Assembly: GCF_002313155.2 (NCBI RefSeq)
Contig: NZ_NWFK02000001.1
Coordinates: 62,001-126,000, forward strand
From: Psychrobacter sp. FDAARGOS_221
GTDB lineage: Bacteria; Pseudomonadota; Gammaproteobacteria; Pseudomonadales; Moraxellaceae
Direction of reading: 5' to 3'
Length of the DNA stretch: 64,000 nucleotides
A model generated the notes under the pieces. That model was not told where the DNA came from, did no database searches, and worked only from the letters and a program-made list of their open reading frames with translations. Shown here piece after piece: positions 55,199-64,000 of the stretch (positions are counted from its first letter, which is position 1; the number at the start of each line of letters is the position of its first letter). Position numbers and translations under genes: made by a program.

Positions 55199-57160
55199 AT
55201 GGATATCCATCTAAAGTCTGATAAATCGCGCAACGTGTTTTACAACCTACTTGCATTGATAATGACAGTGCTGATCGTTGTTGGTGGGGCGACTTTTGGT
55301 GGATTATCGAGCAGTTATGCTGAGACGAGCCAAAGTCAACAACAGACTAAAACGGACGGCAGTAGTCAAACATCCTCACAAGATAGTGATGAGTCGCAGG
55401 AAGAATCAGGCTCTTTGATGGGATATATTAAAGACAGTCTCGATTTATATGGCAGTAATGAGTCTGAAAAGGAGGAAGAAGAGGAGCCTTATTTAACCCA
55501 CAATTTACAAGCAACCAATGAGCTAACCGGTGAATACAACGAAGCTTATTTTGTTGTTAATAAACTCAACTCTGGTTTGCCACAGCCCAACATTTCTCCA
55601 AATTTAGAAACCCCTTTATCAACTTTAGAGTTCTTTAATGCTGCCAATATTCGCAAGGACTTTGCCTTAGCGTCTTATGCACTTAATCTCAATTCATTCG
55701 ATGAAGGTAAACAAGTCAATATAGCCTCTGACTTAGTGCGTAAGCTTGACTATCTCTTGAATGAAAAAGACTTGTATGTCTTTGATGATGTTCCTGATAG
55801 AGCCGATGGCTTGGTTGAACCGTCTTTAGGTAGTACCAATCCAATCGAGGGCATTCCAAGACGTGCCATCAAATTAGGCTCGATTGATTACAAAAATCGC
55901 AGCATGCCTATTTATCTTGAACGGGTAAAAGTAGAAGGTCAGCCGCCGGTCTGGGTGTTTTCATCACAAACCGTGATGAGTATTGAGATGTTATATGACA
56001 TCCATAAGCCCGCATACTTTGAGCGTTATATCCCAGATTGGCTATTGGTCAAGGTATTTGGGTTAAGGCTTTGGGAAGTGCTGGCGATGTTGGTATTTAT
56101 GGCTGTGACTATGGGTCTTGGCTTGCTGATGAGTAAAGGTGCTGCCAAAGCCATCAAAGCCTACTCAGACAGAAAGCTGCAGCAAGTTGAGGAAAATGAG
56201 CTGTCGCTACATGGCAAAGGCATTACTGATTTATTTAGTAAGATTACGGCACCATTGACGGTCTTTATTAGCTTTTTGCTGATGTTTGCTCTGGTATCGG
56301 GCAGCCTGCCTAAGGTTAGCGCTATTGCTACTTCGTTACGTCCAATTATTTGGATAGGTCTGATTATTAGTGCGTTGTGGCTTGGGGTGAGGGGTACTAA
56401 CTTTTTTGCAGATCGTTACCAAGATCATCAAATCGATACACTCACCGAAAAAGAATTTAATATTCAGCGCATACGTATGACCTATGTGTCTATCTTTAGA
56501 CGCGTGTTCATCTTTGTGATTGTATTGGGCGGGCTGTGGATCAGTTTGGCTGAGTTTACTGATTTAGAAGGACTGGGTAAAACATTGATGACATCGGCTG
56601 GTATTGCTGGTGTGATCATCGGTATTGCGGCTCAGCCAACCCTGGGAAACATCATTGCAGGATTCCAAGTGGCATTGACGCAGCCAGTGCGTATTGGTGA
56701 CACCGTTATGTTGAATGACATCTGGTGTGAGGTTGAGGACTTGCGTTATACCTATGCGGTATTAAAGACTTGGGATGACAGACGCTTGATTATTCCGATG
56801 AAAAATTTGGTGACTGAAATAGTAGAAAACTGGTCGCACACTTCATCCACTCAATCTTCTTGTATCTACTTATACGTAGATTATGGTGCAGATATTGACA
56901 GTATTGAGAAAAAGTTTGTTGAGTTAGCACAAGCACACGAGCTGTGTAGTGAGGAGATTGAACCACAAATGCAAGTCACTGGGGTAACAGAAACCACCAT
57001 TATCTTGCGAGGTAAGTTAACTGCGGACTCTCCGATTAATGCCTTTAACTTAGAATGTGACATTCGTAAGCAAATGCTTGATTATCTAGGTGAACAACAT
57101 ACTGATCATCTGCCAACCGACCGAATTACTTTAGCGCCGCGAGCAAGCGAAAATAGCTAA
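55199..57160 (+). CDS. MscS-family mechanosensitive ion channel
   Basis: 653 aa. Signal peptide/first helix at about 17-41 (LLALIMTVLIVVGGATFGGL), then a ~230-residue acidic, partly low-complexity periplasmic region (SQSQQQTKTDGSS, KEEEEEPYLTH). Helices follow at about 290-310, 350-372 and 376-395. The MscS core is at about 430-600: the pore helix TLMTSAGIAGVIIGIAAQPT, then GNIIAGFQVALTQPVRIGDT, then VEDLRYTYAVLKTWDDRRLI. It opens on membrane tension and protects against hypo-osmotic shock. The N-terminal domain is of unknown function. Confidence 0.9.
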   Translation: MDIHLKSDKSRNVFYNLLALIMTVLIVVGGATFGGLSSSYAETSQSQQQTKTDGSSQTSSQDSDESQEESGSLMGYIKDSLDLYGSNESEKEEEEEPYLTHNLQATNELTGEYNEAYFVVNKLNSGLPQPNISPNLETPLSTLEFFNAANIRKDFALASYALNLNSFDEGKQVNIASDLVRKLDYLLNEKDLYVFDDVPDRADGLVEPSLGSTNPIEGIPRRAIKLGSIDYKNRSMPIYLERVKVEGQPPVWVFSSQTVMSIEMLYDIHKPAYFERYIPDWLLVKVFGLRLWEVLAMLVFMAVTMGLGLLMSKGAAKAIKAYSDRKLQQVEENELSLHGKGITDLFSKITAPLTVFISFLLMFALVSGSLPKVSAIATSLRPIIWIGLIISALWLGVRGTNFFADRYQDHQIDTLTEKEFNIQRIRMTYVSIFRRVFIFVIVLGGLWISLAEFTDLEGLGKTLMTSAGIAGVIIGIAAQPTLGNIIAGFQVALTQPVRIGDTVMLNDIWCEVEDLRYTYAVLKTWDDRRLIIPMKNLVTEIVENWSHTSSTQSSCIYLYVDYGADIDSIEKKFVELAQAHELCSEEIEPQMQVTGVTETTIILRGKLTADSPINAFNLECDIRKQMLDYLGEQHTDHLPTDRITLAPRASENS

Positions 57161-57282
57161 CTAAAAGTTTTTTATTAGAGTATAAATAAGCCATAACCCA
57201 AGCTTTGGTTATAAGTGGTTACATTTCAATTACTTTCTGGGGCTGACTGAACAAATTCAGTAACTCACATTAGCAATTAATT

Positions 57283-57291
57283 TGTTATAAT
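57283..57291 (+). promoter_or_regulatory. Extended -10 promoter of guaB
   Basis: TGTTATAAT is an extended -10 with start about 34 bases before the guaB ATG; no clear -35 is seen 17 bases upstream. Confidence 0.4.
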
Positions 57292-57324
57292 ATGCTGCTA
57301 ATTTCTCCCAGCCAAGAGGTTTGT

Positions 57325-58797
57325 ATGTTGCGAATCGTAGATGATGCCCTAACTTTTGATGATGTTTTGTTGCTGCCAGCATATTCTAATGTGCTTCCAA
57401 AATCTGCGTCATTAACGACGCGCCTAACCGAAGATATTTCTTTAAACCTACCTATAATCTCTGCTGCAATGGATACCGTAACCGAATCAGAGATGGCCAT
57501 TACTATGGCTCAACTTGGCGGTATGGGAATTGTGCATAAAAATATGGATATTGATCGCCAAGCGATGCAAGTCCGCCGTGTGAAAAAATTTGAAGCCGGT
57601 ACCGTTGTTGACCCAATCACTGTAACCCCAGATATCAGTGTTGGTGAATTACTACGCATCACTCATGAAAATAACATTTCAGGTGTGCCAGTGGTTGAGC
57701 CTGGTAGTGGTCAAGTGGTTGGTATTGTGACGCATCGTGATGTCCGTTTTGAGACCAATCATGATCAGCCAGTTAGCAACGTCATGACACCACAAGATAA
57801 GTTAGTGACCGTTAAAGAAGGCGAGTGCAACGAAAATATCAAAAAACTGTTGCATGAACATCGTATCGAAAAAGTATTGGTTGTTGATGATAACTTCGGC
57901 CTAAAAGGCATGATTACGGTCAATGACTTTAACAAAGCAGAAAACAACCCAAATGCGTGTAAAGATTTGCAAGGTCGCTTACGTGTTGGTGCTGCGGTAG
58001 GTACTGGCGCTGATACACAAGCACGTGTTGAAGCCTTAGTTGAAGCAGAAGTAGACGTTATTGTTGTCGATACAGCACACGGTCACTCACAAGGCGTTAT
58101 TGATAAAGTGGCATGGGTTAAAAAGAACTTCCCACACATCCAAGTTATCGGCGGTAACATTGCCACTGCAGATGCTGCATTAGCCTTACGTGATGCTGGT
58201 GCCAACGCTGTTAAAGTGGGTATTGGTCCTGGTTCAATTTGTACCACTCGTATCATTGCTGGTGTTGGTGTGCCTCAGATTTCAGCCATTGACAATGTTG
58301 CTTCTGCGCTAAAAGACAGCATTCCATTGATTGCTGATGGCGGTATCCGCTTTTCAGGCGATATGGCCAAAGCTATTGTTGCTGGCGCGTCATGTATCAT
58401 GGTTGGTTCACTGCTAGCAGGTACTGAAGAAGCACCAGGTGAAGTTGAGCTATTCCAAGGTCGTTACTACAAAGCATACCGTGGTATGGGTAGTTTGGGC
58501 GCGATGTCAGGTTCTAATGGCTCATCAGATCGCTACTTCCAAGATGCCAAAGATGGCGTTGAAAAATTAGTACCAGAAGGTATTGAAGGCCGTGTTCCTT
58601 ATAAAGGCCCTGTAAGTGGTATCGTTAACCAAATGGTTGGCGGCTTACGCTCTTCAATGGGTTACACCGGTTGTGCAACTATCGATGAGATGCGTACCAA
58701 GCCTGAGTTCATCAAAGTAACCGCAGCAGGCATGAAAGAATCTCACGTGCATGATGTACAAATTACTAAAGAAGCGCCTAACTATCGCGTGGGTTAA
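57325..58797 (+). CDS. guaB: Inosine-5'-monophosphate dehydrogenase
   Basis: 490 aa from the ATG at 57325 (AAGAGG upstream), close to the 488 of E. coli; the longer frame starts 11 codons earlier without a ribosome site. The active-site loop [11 protein letters not shown] carries the catalytic Cys. The two CBS domains lie at about 95-205 ([16 protein letters not shown]). The flap region is near [20 protein letters not shown]. It oxidises IMP to XMP in guanine nucleotide synthesis. No guaA was found in this window. Confidence 0.95.
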   Translation: MLRIVDDALTFDDVLLLPAYSNVLPKSASLTTRLTEDISLNLPIISAAMDTVTESEMAITMAQLGGMGIVHKNMDIDRQAMQVRRVKKFEAGTVVDPITVTPDISVGELLRITHENNISGVPVVEPGSGQVVGIVTHRDVRFETNHDQPVSNVMTPQDKLVTVKEGECNENIKKLLHEHRIEKVLVVDDNFGLKGMITVNDFNKAENNPNACKDLQGRLRVGAAVGTGADTQARVEALVEAEVDVIVVDTAHGHSQGVIDKVAWVKKNFPHIQVIGGNIATADAALALRDAGANAVKVGIGPGSICTTRIIAGVGVPQISAIDNVASALKDSIPLIADGGIRFSGDMAKAIVAGASCIMVGSLLAGTEEAPGEVELFQGRYYKAYRGMGSLGAMSGSNGSSDRYFQDAKDGVEKLVPEGIEGRVPYKGPVSGIVNQMVGGLRSSMGYTGCATIDEMRTKPEFIKVTAAGMKESHVHDVQITKEAPNYRVG

Positions 58798-58874
58798 TTC
58801 TTTAGATTCAGTCGGCGTTTAATAAGCAGACGTCAGCTTATCTAAGTATTGATTGTATTAGATTATTAATTGTT

Positions 58875-58909
58875 AAAGACCAAAAGAGAACACTCTTTTG
58901 GTCTTTTTT
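58875..58909 (+). terminator. Rho-independent terminator of guaB
   Basis: AAAGACCAAAAGAG pairs with CTCTTTTGGTCTTT around a short loop, with additional Ts following. Confidence 0.85.
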
Positions 58910-59330
58910 ATGTTCAATACATTAATCTTTATTGAATTGATAATTAGCACATATAGAGCAGTGGCAAACCTAAAAATGTTCATAGAATAGGCCGAGCTGT
59001 GTGGTAATATAAGGGTGTAAAAACACAACTTAATTACTATATGCACAAGCATGATGTCTGCTAAAAAAGCAATACGGCTTCAATAAATGCATGCGCTTGT
59101 TTTAACTGATTGAATTGATTGATTTTATGTCGATTGTTTTTGGTATAACTCTTTTTTAATTAAGCGGTAATAAGTCATTTTAAGCATCGTTTGATAAACA
59201 ACTTTGTTTTAGATGTTTAATTATATGATGCTTATTAGTAGATTTGCTTTGAGGGATTTTACCCCTGTGCTTAATAAAATATTGTGTTTTCTAATTTGAT
59301 ATTAATAACGATTTTGAATTTGAGGTATCT
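58910..59330 (+). other. Intergenic region upstream of glmM
   Basis: About 420 AT-rich bases. It should contain the glmM promoter; I saw only a short stem (AGGG/CCCT near 59252) and no clear riboswitch or gene. There is no sign of a glmS-type ribozyme here. Confidence 0.4.
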
Positions 59331-60686
59331 ATGAGCTATTTTGGTACAGATGGTATTCGCGGACTGTTTGGCAAATTCCCAATTACACCTGATTTTGTTC
59401 TAAAGTTAGGTTATGTCACAGGACAAGTGCTGGTTGAGCAAAATAAGAATAAAAACAAAAAACCCAGTGTGGTTATCGGTAAAGATACCCGTTTATCTGG
59501 CTATGTGATTGAAGCGGCTTTACAAGCAGGCTTTAACTCAGCCGGTGTCGATGTCCATATGATTGGCCCGTTGCCAACCCCTGCGATAGCCCATCTGACC
59601 CGTAGCTTCCATGCCGATGCTGGTGTGGTTATTTCTGCCTCGCACAACCCGTATTATGACAACGGTATTAAGTTTTTCGCCGCCGATGGTCGCAAGCTAA
59701 GTGATGAGATGCAAGAGGCTATCAATGCTAAACTTGATGGCATCGTCGAAGGTCATGCTGATTATACTCAAGACGATCCAGCGCAGCTTGGTAAGCACTT
59801 CCGTATTAATGATGCCAAAGGCCGCTATATCGAATTTTGTAAAGGCAGCTTCCCGTATCAATATGACTTATCTGAGTTAAAAATTGTCATCGACTGTGCC
59901 AATGGTTCAGGCTATAGCGTTGGACCACGTGTATTAAGAGAGCTTGGAGCTGAGGTCGTGGCCATTCATAATAAGCCTGATGGTATTAACATTAACGATA
60001 AGTGTGGCTCAACCTATCCAAGCACCATTCAACAAGCAGTGGTGGAGCATAAAGCAGATGTCGGTATCGCCTTAGATGGTGATGGTGACCGTATTGTCAT
60101 GGTGGATGAAAACGGTGAGCTGGTCGATGGTGACGGTATCTTGTATATTTTAGCGATTAAGGCTGAAACCAAAGCGCAAGGTGTGGTCGGAACTCAAATG
60201 AGCAATATGGGGCTACAACTGGCGCTAGAAAAAGAAGGCATCGAATTAGAGCGTGCTAAAGTAGGCGACAGATATGTGATGCAAGGGCTTGAGTCTAAGG
60301 GTTGGATTTTAGGCGGTGAGCCATCGGGTCATATCTTATGTTTAGATAAGAGCCGCACCGGTGATGCCATTATTGCAGGGCTACAAGTGTTGGCTGTTAT
60401 GGCGCAAACTAATCAAACACTGAGTCAATTAACCGAAGGCTTTAGCTTATTGCCACAGTGCTTGGTTAACGTGCGTTTGGAACAAATGCAAGACCCTTAC
60501 GACTTCCCTGAGCTGGTGAAAGCATTTGAAGATGCTGAAAAAAAAATCGAAGGTCGAGGCCGTATTTTAATTCGTAAATCAGGTACAGAGCCATTAATTC
60601 GAGTGATGGTTGAGCTTGATGACCAACAGCAGTGCGATGAGCTGGCACAGCAATTGGCTGATCAAGTTAAACAGGTCATGGCATAA
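59331..60686 (+). CDS. glmM: Phosphoglucosamine mutase
   Basis: 451 aa, standard length. The phosphoserine loop [15 protein letters not shown] has catalytic Ser104. The metal site is DGDGDR ([12 protein letters not shown]), the sugar-binding loop GGEPSGH and the phosphate-binding [14 protein letters not shown]. It converts glucosamine-6-phosphate to glucosamine-1-phosphate for peptidoglycan and lipopolysaccharide synthesis. GAGGTATCT precedes the start. Confidence 0.95.
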   Translation: MSYFGTDGIRGLFGKFPITPDFVLKLGYVTGQVLVEQNKNKNKKPSVVIGKDTRLSGYVIEAALQAGFNSAGVDVHMIGPLPTPAIAHLTRSFHADAGVVISASHNPYYDNGIKFFAADGRKLSDEMQEAINAKLDGIVEGHADYTQDDPAQLGKHFRINDAKGRYIEFCKGSFPYQYDLSELKIVIDCANGSGYSVGPRVLRELGAEVVAIHNKPDGININDKCGSTYPSTIQQAVVEHKADVGIALDGDGDRIVMVDENGELVDGDGILYILAIKAETKAQGVVGTQMSNMGLQLALEKEGIELERAKVGDRYVMQGLESKGWILGGEPSGHILCLDKSRTGDAIIAGLQVLAVMAQTNQTLSQLTEGFSLLPQCLVNVRLEQMQDPYDFPELVKAFEDAEKKIEGRGRILIRKSGTEPLIRVMVELDDQQQCDELAQQLADQVKQVMA

Positions 60687-60779
60687 ACTAGGCTTTGAGT
60701 TAACACCCTAACCGAGCCGTTGGCTGCACCATGTGCATAAAGTTGATAATAAATATAATTTAATCAAAAGGGGCCGATA

Positions 60780-61442
60780 ATGGACTTTAGCGATCAAAGA
60801 CTATCCTATGAAAAAGGGGCTTTATCAGAACCGATGCTGTTTGATAATCCGTTGCAGCTATTAGAGCAATGGGTACAAGAGGCCATTGATCTAGGTGCGC
60901 CTGAGCCCTATGCCATCAGCTTAGCAACCTGTGGAAGTGATAACATGCCAGCGGTTAGAACGGTGTTGGTGCGTGAGATCAATGCGATGGGATTGGTGTT
61001 TTATACCAACTATTTGAGTCATAAAGGTGAAGACATAGATCAAAATCCGCATGCTGAAGCGTTATTCTTTTGGCATGATATGCAGCGTCAGGTAAGATTG
61101 CGTGGTGCAATTCGTAAAGTAGACCGCGCCAAAACCGATGCCTATTTCCAAAAGCGCCCTTATGAAAGTCAAATTGGCGCCTGGGTCAGTGAGCCTCAAA
61201 GTGGTGAAGTGGCTAGCCGTGAAGTGATGGATGCCAAGTTTGCGCAGTTAAAGCAGCAGTATCCAGAGGGCAGCCAAGTGCCAACGCCAGAGTTTTGGGG
61301 TGGCTATCAGCTTGAAGCGACCCAAATCGAGTTTTGGCAAGGCCGACCCAATCGACTGCACGATAGACTGCTCTATAGTCTAGATACTAAGTCTGATGCC
61401 ACTCAAAGCCACAACTGGGCGGTTAAACGTTTGTTGCCTTAG
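60780..61442 (+). CDS. pdxH: Pyridoxamine 5'-phosphate oxidase
   Basis: 220 aa, the typical length. The FMN-binding and substrate motifs are FYTNYLSHKGEDI, MQRQVRLRGAIRK and the C-terminal FWQGRPNRLHDRLLY, including the Arg/His ending of PdxH. It oxidises pyridoxamine or pyridoxine phosphate to PLP using FMN and O2. AAGGGGCC precedes the start. It is followed after 66 bases by xthA in the same direction. Confidence 0.95.
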   Translation: MDFSDQRLSYEKGALSEPMLFDNPLQLLEQWVQEAIDLGAPEPYAISLATCGSDNMPAVRTVLVREINAMGLVFYTNYLSHKGEDIDQNPHAEALFFWHDMQRQVRLRGAIRKVDRAKTDAYFQKRPYESQIGAWVSEPQSGEVASREVMDAKFAQLKQQYPEGSQVPTPEFWGGYQLEATQIEFWQGRPNRLHDRLLYSLDTKSDATQSHNWAVKRLLP

Positions 61443-61508
61443 GCCAAACACCTTCAAATTAAACCAAGAGATTTATTGAAATAAAAAATAACCAGGATAA
61501 TTGTTTTT

Positions 61509-62333
61509 ATGATTCGTTTTGTTAGTTTTAACATTAATGGTATTAGAGCCCGTCAACATCAATTAGAAGCGGTGAGAGATATCATAGATCCAGATGTGAT
61601 GGGTCTACAAGAGACTAAAGTGCATGATGAGCAGTTTCCATTAAAAAATGTTGAGTCGCTGGGCTATCACGTTGAGTACTTTGGTCAAAAAGCGCATTAT
61701 GGTGTGGCATTGGTTTCAAAAGTTGCGCCTATCTTTGTGCAAAAAGGTTTCCCAGGTGAGCCAGAAGATGCTCAAAAACGCTTTATCCATGCTCGCTACG
61801 TGTTTGATGGTCAAGAAGTGGATGTGTTAAATGGCTACTTCCCACAAGGTGAGAACCGCAAACACGAAACAAAGTTTCCAATGAAGCGTGAATTTTATGC
61901 GTCATTGAATCATTATATTGATACGCTAAAAGCTGAGGGCAGAACGCTTATTGTCATGGGTGATATGAATATTGCTCCAGAAGATACAGATATTGGTATT
62001 GGCGAAAAAAATGCTAAGCGCTGGTTAAGTCAGGGCAAAACCTCATTTTTACCTGAAGAGCGCGAATGGTATACAGCATTAATGAGCCGCAATTTATTTG
62101 ATACCTATCGTTTGCACTATCCAGAAAGCAATGAGATGTTTAGCTGGTTTGACTATCGCAGCCGTGGTTTTAATGATGATCCAAAACGTGGTCTACGTAT
62201 TGACCATATTTTGTGCACTGAAGATATCAAAGATCAGTGCATCGATGCAGGTATCAGCTATGAGCTGCGTGCGATGGAGAAGCCATCAGACCATGCGCCA
62301 ATTTGGGCAAGCTTTGAATTCAAGCCGCTTTAA
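61509..62333 (+). CDS. xthA: Exodeoxyribonuclease III (AP endonuclease)
   Basis: 274 aa. Motifs: SFNINGIRARQHQLEAV, GLQETKVHDEQFP (metal Glu), GDMNIAPEDTDIG, and the C-terminal RIDHILCTEDI plus PSDHAPIWASFE with the catalytic Asp-His pair. It cuts apurinic sites and removes 3' blocks during base excision repair. A GG at its -10 region (CCAGGATAATTG) gives a modest ribosome site. Length is usual for the XthA branch. Confidence 0.95.
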   Translation: MIRFVSFNINGIRARQHQLEAVRDIIDPDVMGLQETKVHDEQFPLKNVESLGYHVEYFGQKAHYGVALVSKVAPIFVQKGFPGEPEDAQKRFIHARYVFDGQEVDVLNGYFPQGENRKHETKFPMKREFYASLNHYIDTLKAEGRTLIVMGDMNIAPEDTDIGIGEKNAKRWLSQGKTSFLPEEREWYTALMSRNLFDTYRLHYPESNEMFSWFDYRSRGFNDDPKRGLRIDHILCTEDIKDQCIDAGISYELRAMEKPSDHAPIWASFEFKPL

Positions 62334-62438
62334 TTTAGAGCATATTAATTTAAACCGCTTTGATCAAAGTTTTAAACCTAAATAACGCGTTATTAAAACT
62401 TAGCCAATCTAAAAATAACAAATCAATTAAGGATAATT

Positions 62439-63689
62439 ATGCCAGTAGGTAACATTGCCCCACCTGAGATTGTTCATGCTATCCCCGGTGTTGATATCGG
62501 TATAACAGCAGCAGGTGTTCGTTATAAAGACCGTGATGATTTAGTAGTGTTTAGTATTGCTGATCAAGCTTCTGTTGCTTGTGTCACCACCAGCAATCAG
62601 TGCTGTGCTGCGCCAGTATTGTTAGTGCGTGAGCATTTAGCCAAATTACAACAGCAGACTGAAAAAACACAGACACCGCGTTATTTACTTATCAATACCG
62701 GTAATGCCAATGCCGCTACTGGTGATGTTGGCTATCAACGTGCGTTACAAACTTGTGAGGCACTGGCTGAAAAAACAGGGACGCAAGCGGCGCAAGTATT
62801 GCCTTTTTCTACTGGTGTGATTGGTGAAGTTATTAACCGTGACGCTATTATTACTGGGCTAGATGCGTGTTTAGAAAACTTAGGTGCTGATAACTGGACG
62901 GCGGCTGCCAATGCTATTCGCACAACGGATACCGTGCCTAAAGTAGACAGTACTCAGATTAATCTAGATGATGGCACGGCATATCATGTCACTGGTATCT
63001 CAAAAGGTGCGGGCATGATCCGCCCTAATATGGCGACCATGTTGGGCTTTGTGGCGACAGATGCACCGATTGCGCAGCCACTATTACAAAAAATGCTGGT
63101 TGAATTGACCAATCAATCGTTCAACCGTATTACCATAGATGGGGATACTTCGACCAATGATTGCTGCGTGTTAATCGCGACTGGTGAGCATGATGAGCAG
63201 TTGATTGACTCTGAGCAACATCCACACTATCAGGCTGTATTTACGGCATTACAACAAGTTTTCTTACGTCTTGCGACCTTGATTGTGCGTGATGGCGAAG
63301 GCGCAACTAAATTTATTACGGTCAAAGTGACCGGCGGTAAAACCGTTGAAGACTGCTGCGATGTGGCCTATGCCGTTGCACATTCACCGTTAGTCAAAAC
63401 TGCCTTTTTCGCAAGCGATCCAAACTGGGGTCGTATCGTAGCGGCTATTGGTTACTCAGGTGCTGAGCATCTTGATGCTAACCTAGTGAGTGTTAACCTT
63501 GATGATGTTGCGATCTGTACCCGTGGTCAATTAGATACCAGCTATAGTGAAGAGCAGGGCCAAGCGGTAATGAGTCGACCTGAGATTACCATTCATATTG
63601 ATTTGGGTGTGGGTGAGGCGACAGATACGGTCTATACCTGTGATTTATCTCATGAATACGTTAGTATCAACGCAGATTATCGCAGTTAG
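62439..63689 (+). CDS. argJ: Bifunctional glutamate N-acetyltransferase / amino-acid acetyltransferase ArgJ
   Basis: 416 aa. ArgJ is made as a precursor that cleaves itself before a Thr; this is Thr200 in MIRPNMATMLGF, giving alpha and beta chains. Other features are INTGNANAATG and SDPNWGRIVAAIGYSG near the active site. It recycles the acetyl group from acetylornithine to glutamate in arginine synthesis. AAGGATAATT precedes the ATG. No other arg gene lies in this window. Confidence 0.95.
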   Translation: MPVGNIAPPEIVHAIPGVDIGITAAGVRYKDRDDLVVFSIADQASVACVTTSNQCCAAPVLLVREHLAKLQQQTEKTQTPRYLLINTGNANAATGDVGYQRALQTCEALAEKTGTQAAQVLPFSTGVIGEVINRDAIITGLDACLENLGADNWTAAANAIRTTDTVPKVDSTQINLDDGTAYHVTGISKGAGMIRPNMATMLGFVATDAPIAQPLLQKMLVELTNQSFNRITIDGDTSTNDCCVLIATGEHDEQLIDSEQHPHYQAVFTALQQVFLRLATLIVRDGEGATKFITVKVTGGKTVEDCCDVAYAVAHSPLVKTAFFASDPNWGRIVAAIGYSGAEHLDANLVSVNLDDVAICTRGQLDTSYSEEQGQAVMSRPEITIHIDLGVGEATDTVYTCDLSHEYVSINADYRS

Positions 63690-64000
63690 TGGCTTTAATC
63701 GATTGTGAGAAGTAACGTTTCGGCTATCACAGCTTGGTCATTAATGGCTGTTGTGGTAGCCGTTAGTTACTTGCTTGCTTGCTGCTTCTAAGTTGCAGCA
63801 GCACCTTCAGGATGAGGTCTGTATTTAGAGCTATTGTGCTAGGTGGTGCTGCAACTGATGTTGCTTGTGCACCGCCAGTGCTGCGAATCAATGACAAACT
63901 TGAGCTAATCAATGAAACTTGCTCAATGAGGCCCAACCTGATTAAATCATATAAAAATCAATAAATAATTAAATTAAACTTAATAAGTTTTATAAATTAT
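63690..64000. other. Region after argJ with an inverted repeat
   Basis: GTTGCAGCAGCACCT (63792-63806) and AGGTGGTGCTGCAAC (63841-63855) are inverted with one mismatch, separated by 34 bases. The only open frames are short and start without a ribosome site, so I call none as a gene. A gene may start beyond the window edge. Confidence 0.4.

Noticed and set aside
63779..63964. 61-codon frame after argJ
   Set aside because: Its start has no ribosome site, and it spans the inverted repeat; no family resemblance.

Overview
The window looks like a chromosomal segment of a Moraxellaceae gammaproteobacterium, most likely Psychrobacter. The protein set fits this, including an AspRS closely resembling the Pseudomonas type, GlmM, GuaB, a Gram-negative porin with a C-terminal Phe, several lipoproteins and a class-3 (His-box) fatty acid desaturase. 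Base composition is moderately AT-rich. The genus is an inference from protein character, because no rRNA is present.

Layout. Positions 1-16 kb hold a partial glycosyltransferase, aspS (with residues of a tRNA-non-discriminating enzyme), sohB, two tandem alpha/beta hydrolases, hrpA, an FMN-dependent alpha-hydroxyacid oxidase and a porin. Positions 16-22.7 kb hold small envelope and secreted proteins, an AlkB-type DNA repair dioxygenase, a PH/SHOCT protein and a PAP2 phosphatase. Positions 22.8-32.2 kb are a type I restriction-modification locus on the minus strand, in transcription order hsdM, hsdS, a ComEC-like metallo-beta-lactamase-fold gene, a small unknown gene, a structured ~185-bp repeat, a membrane protein gene, hsdR and a YgjP-like metallopeptidase gene. 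Positions 33-36.4 kb hold a peroxiredoxin, a BASS-like transporter, an orphan SMI1/KNR4 (SUKH) protein and a DMT exporter.

Positions 36.66-40.61 kb form an AT-rich accessory segment bounded by two copies of a ~43-bp direct repeat. One copy is the terminator of a tRNA-CAU gene. The segment carries a DUF4411 PIN-like toxin with an XRE/ImmA-IrrE antitoxin, two small adhesin-E-like secreted proteins and two gene remnants. Positions 40.8-64 kb are mostly housekeeping: cca, a BLUF blue-light receptor with a C-terminal membrane anchor, maeB, selO, a desaturase, a GDPD, a lipoprotein, a cobalamin adenosyltransferase, cysS, an MscS-family channel, guaB, glmM, pdxH, xthA and argJ.

Most interesting items are the composite type I R-M locus with an MBL-fold gene in its operon, the two-copy structured repeat whose ends are conserved while the base-paired core differs, the tRNA-flanked toxin-antitoxin segment, and the tail-anchored BLUF protein. 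Several start codons were moved from the longest reading frame to a start with a better ribosome binding site; these cases are stated in the entries.
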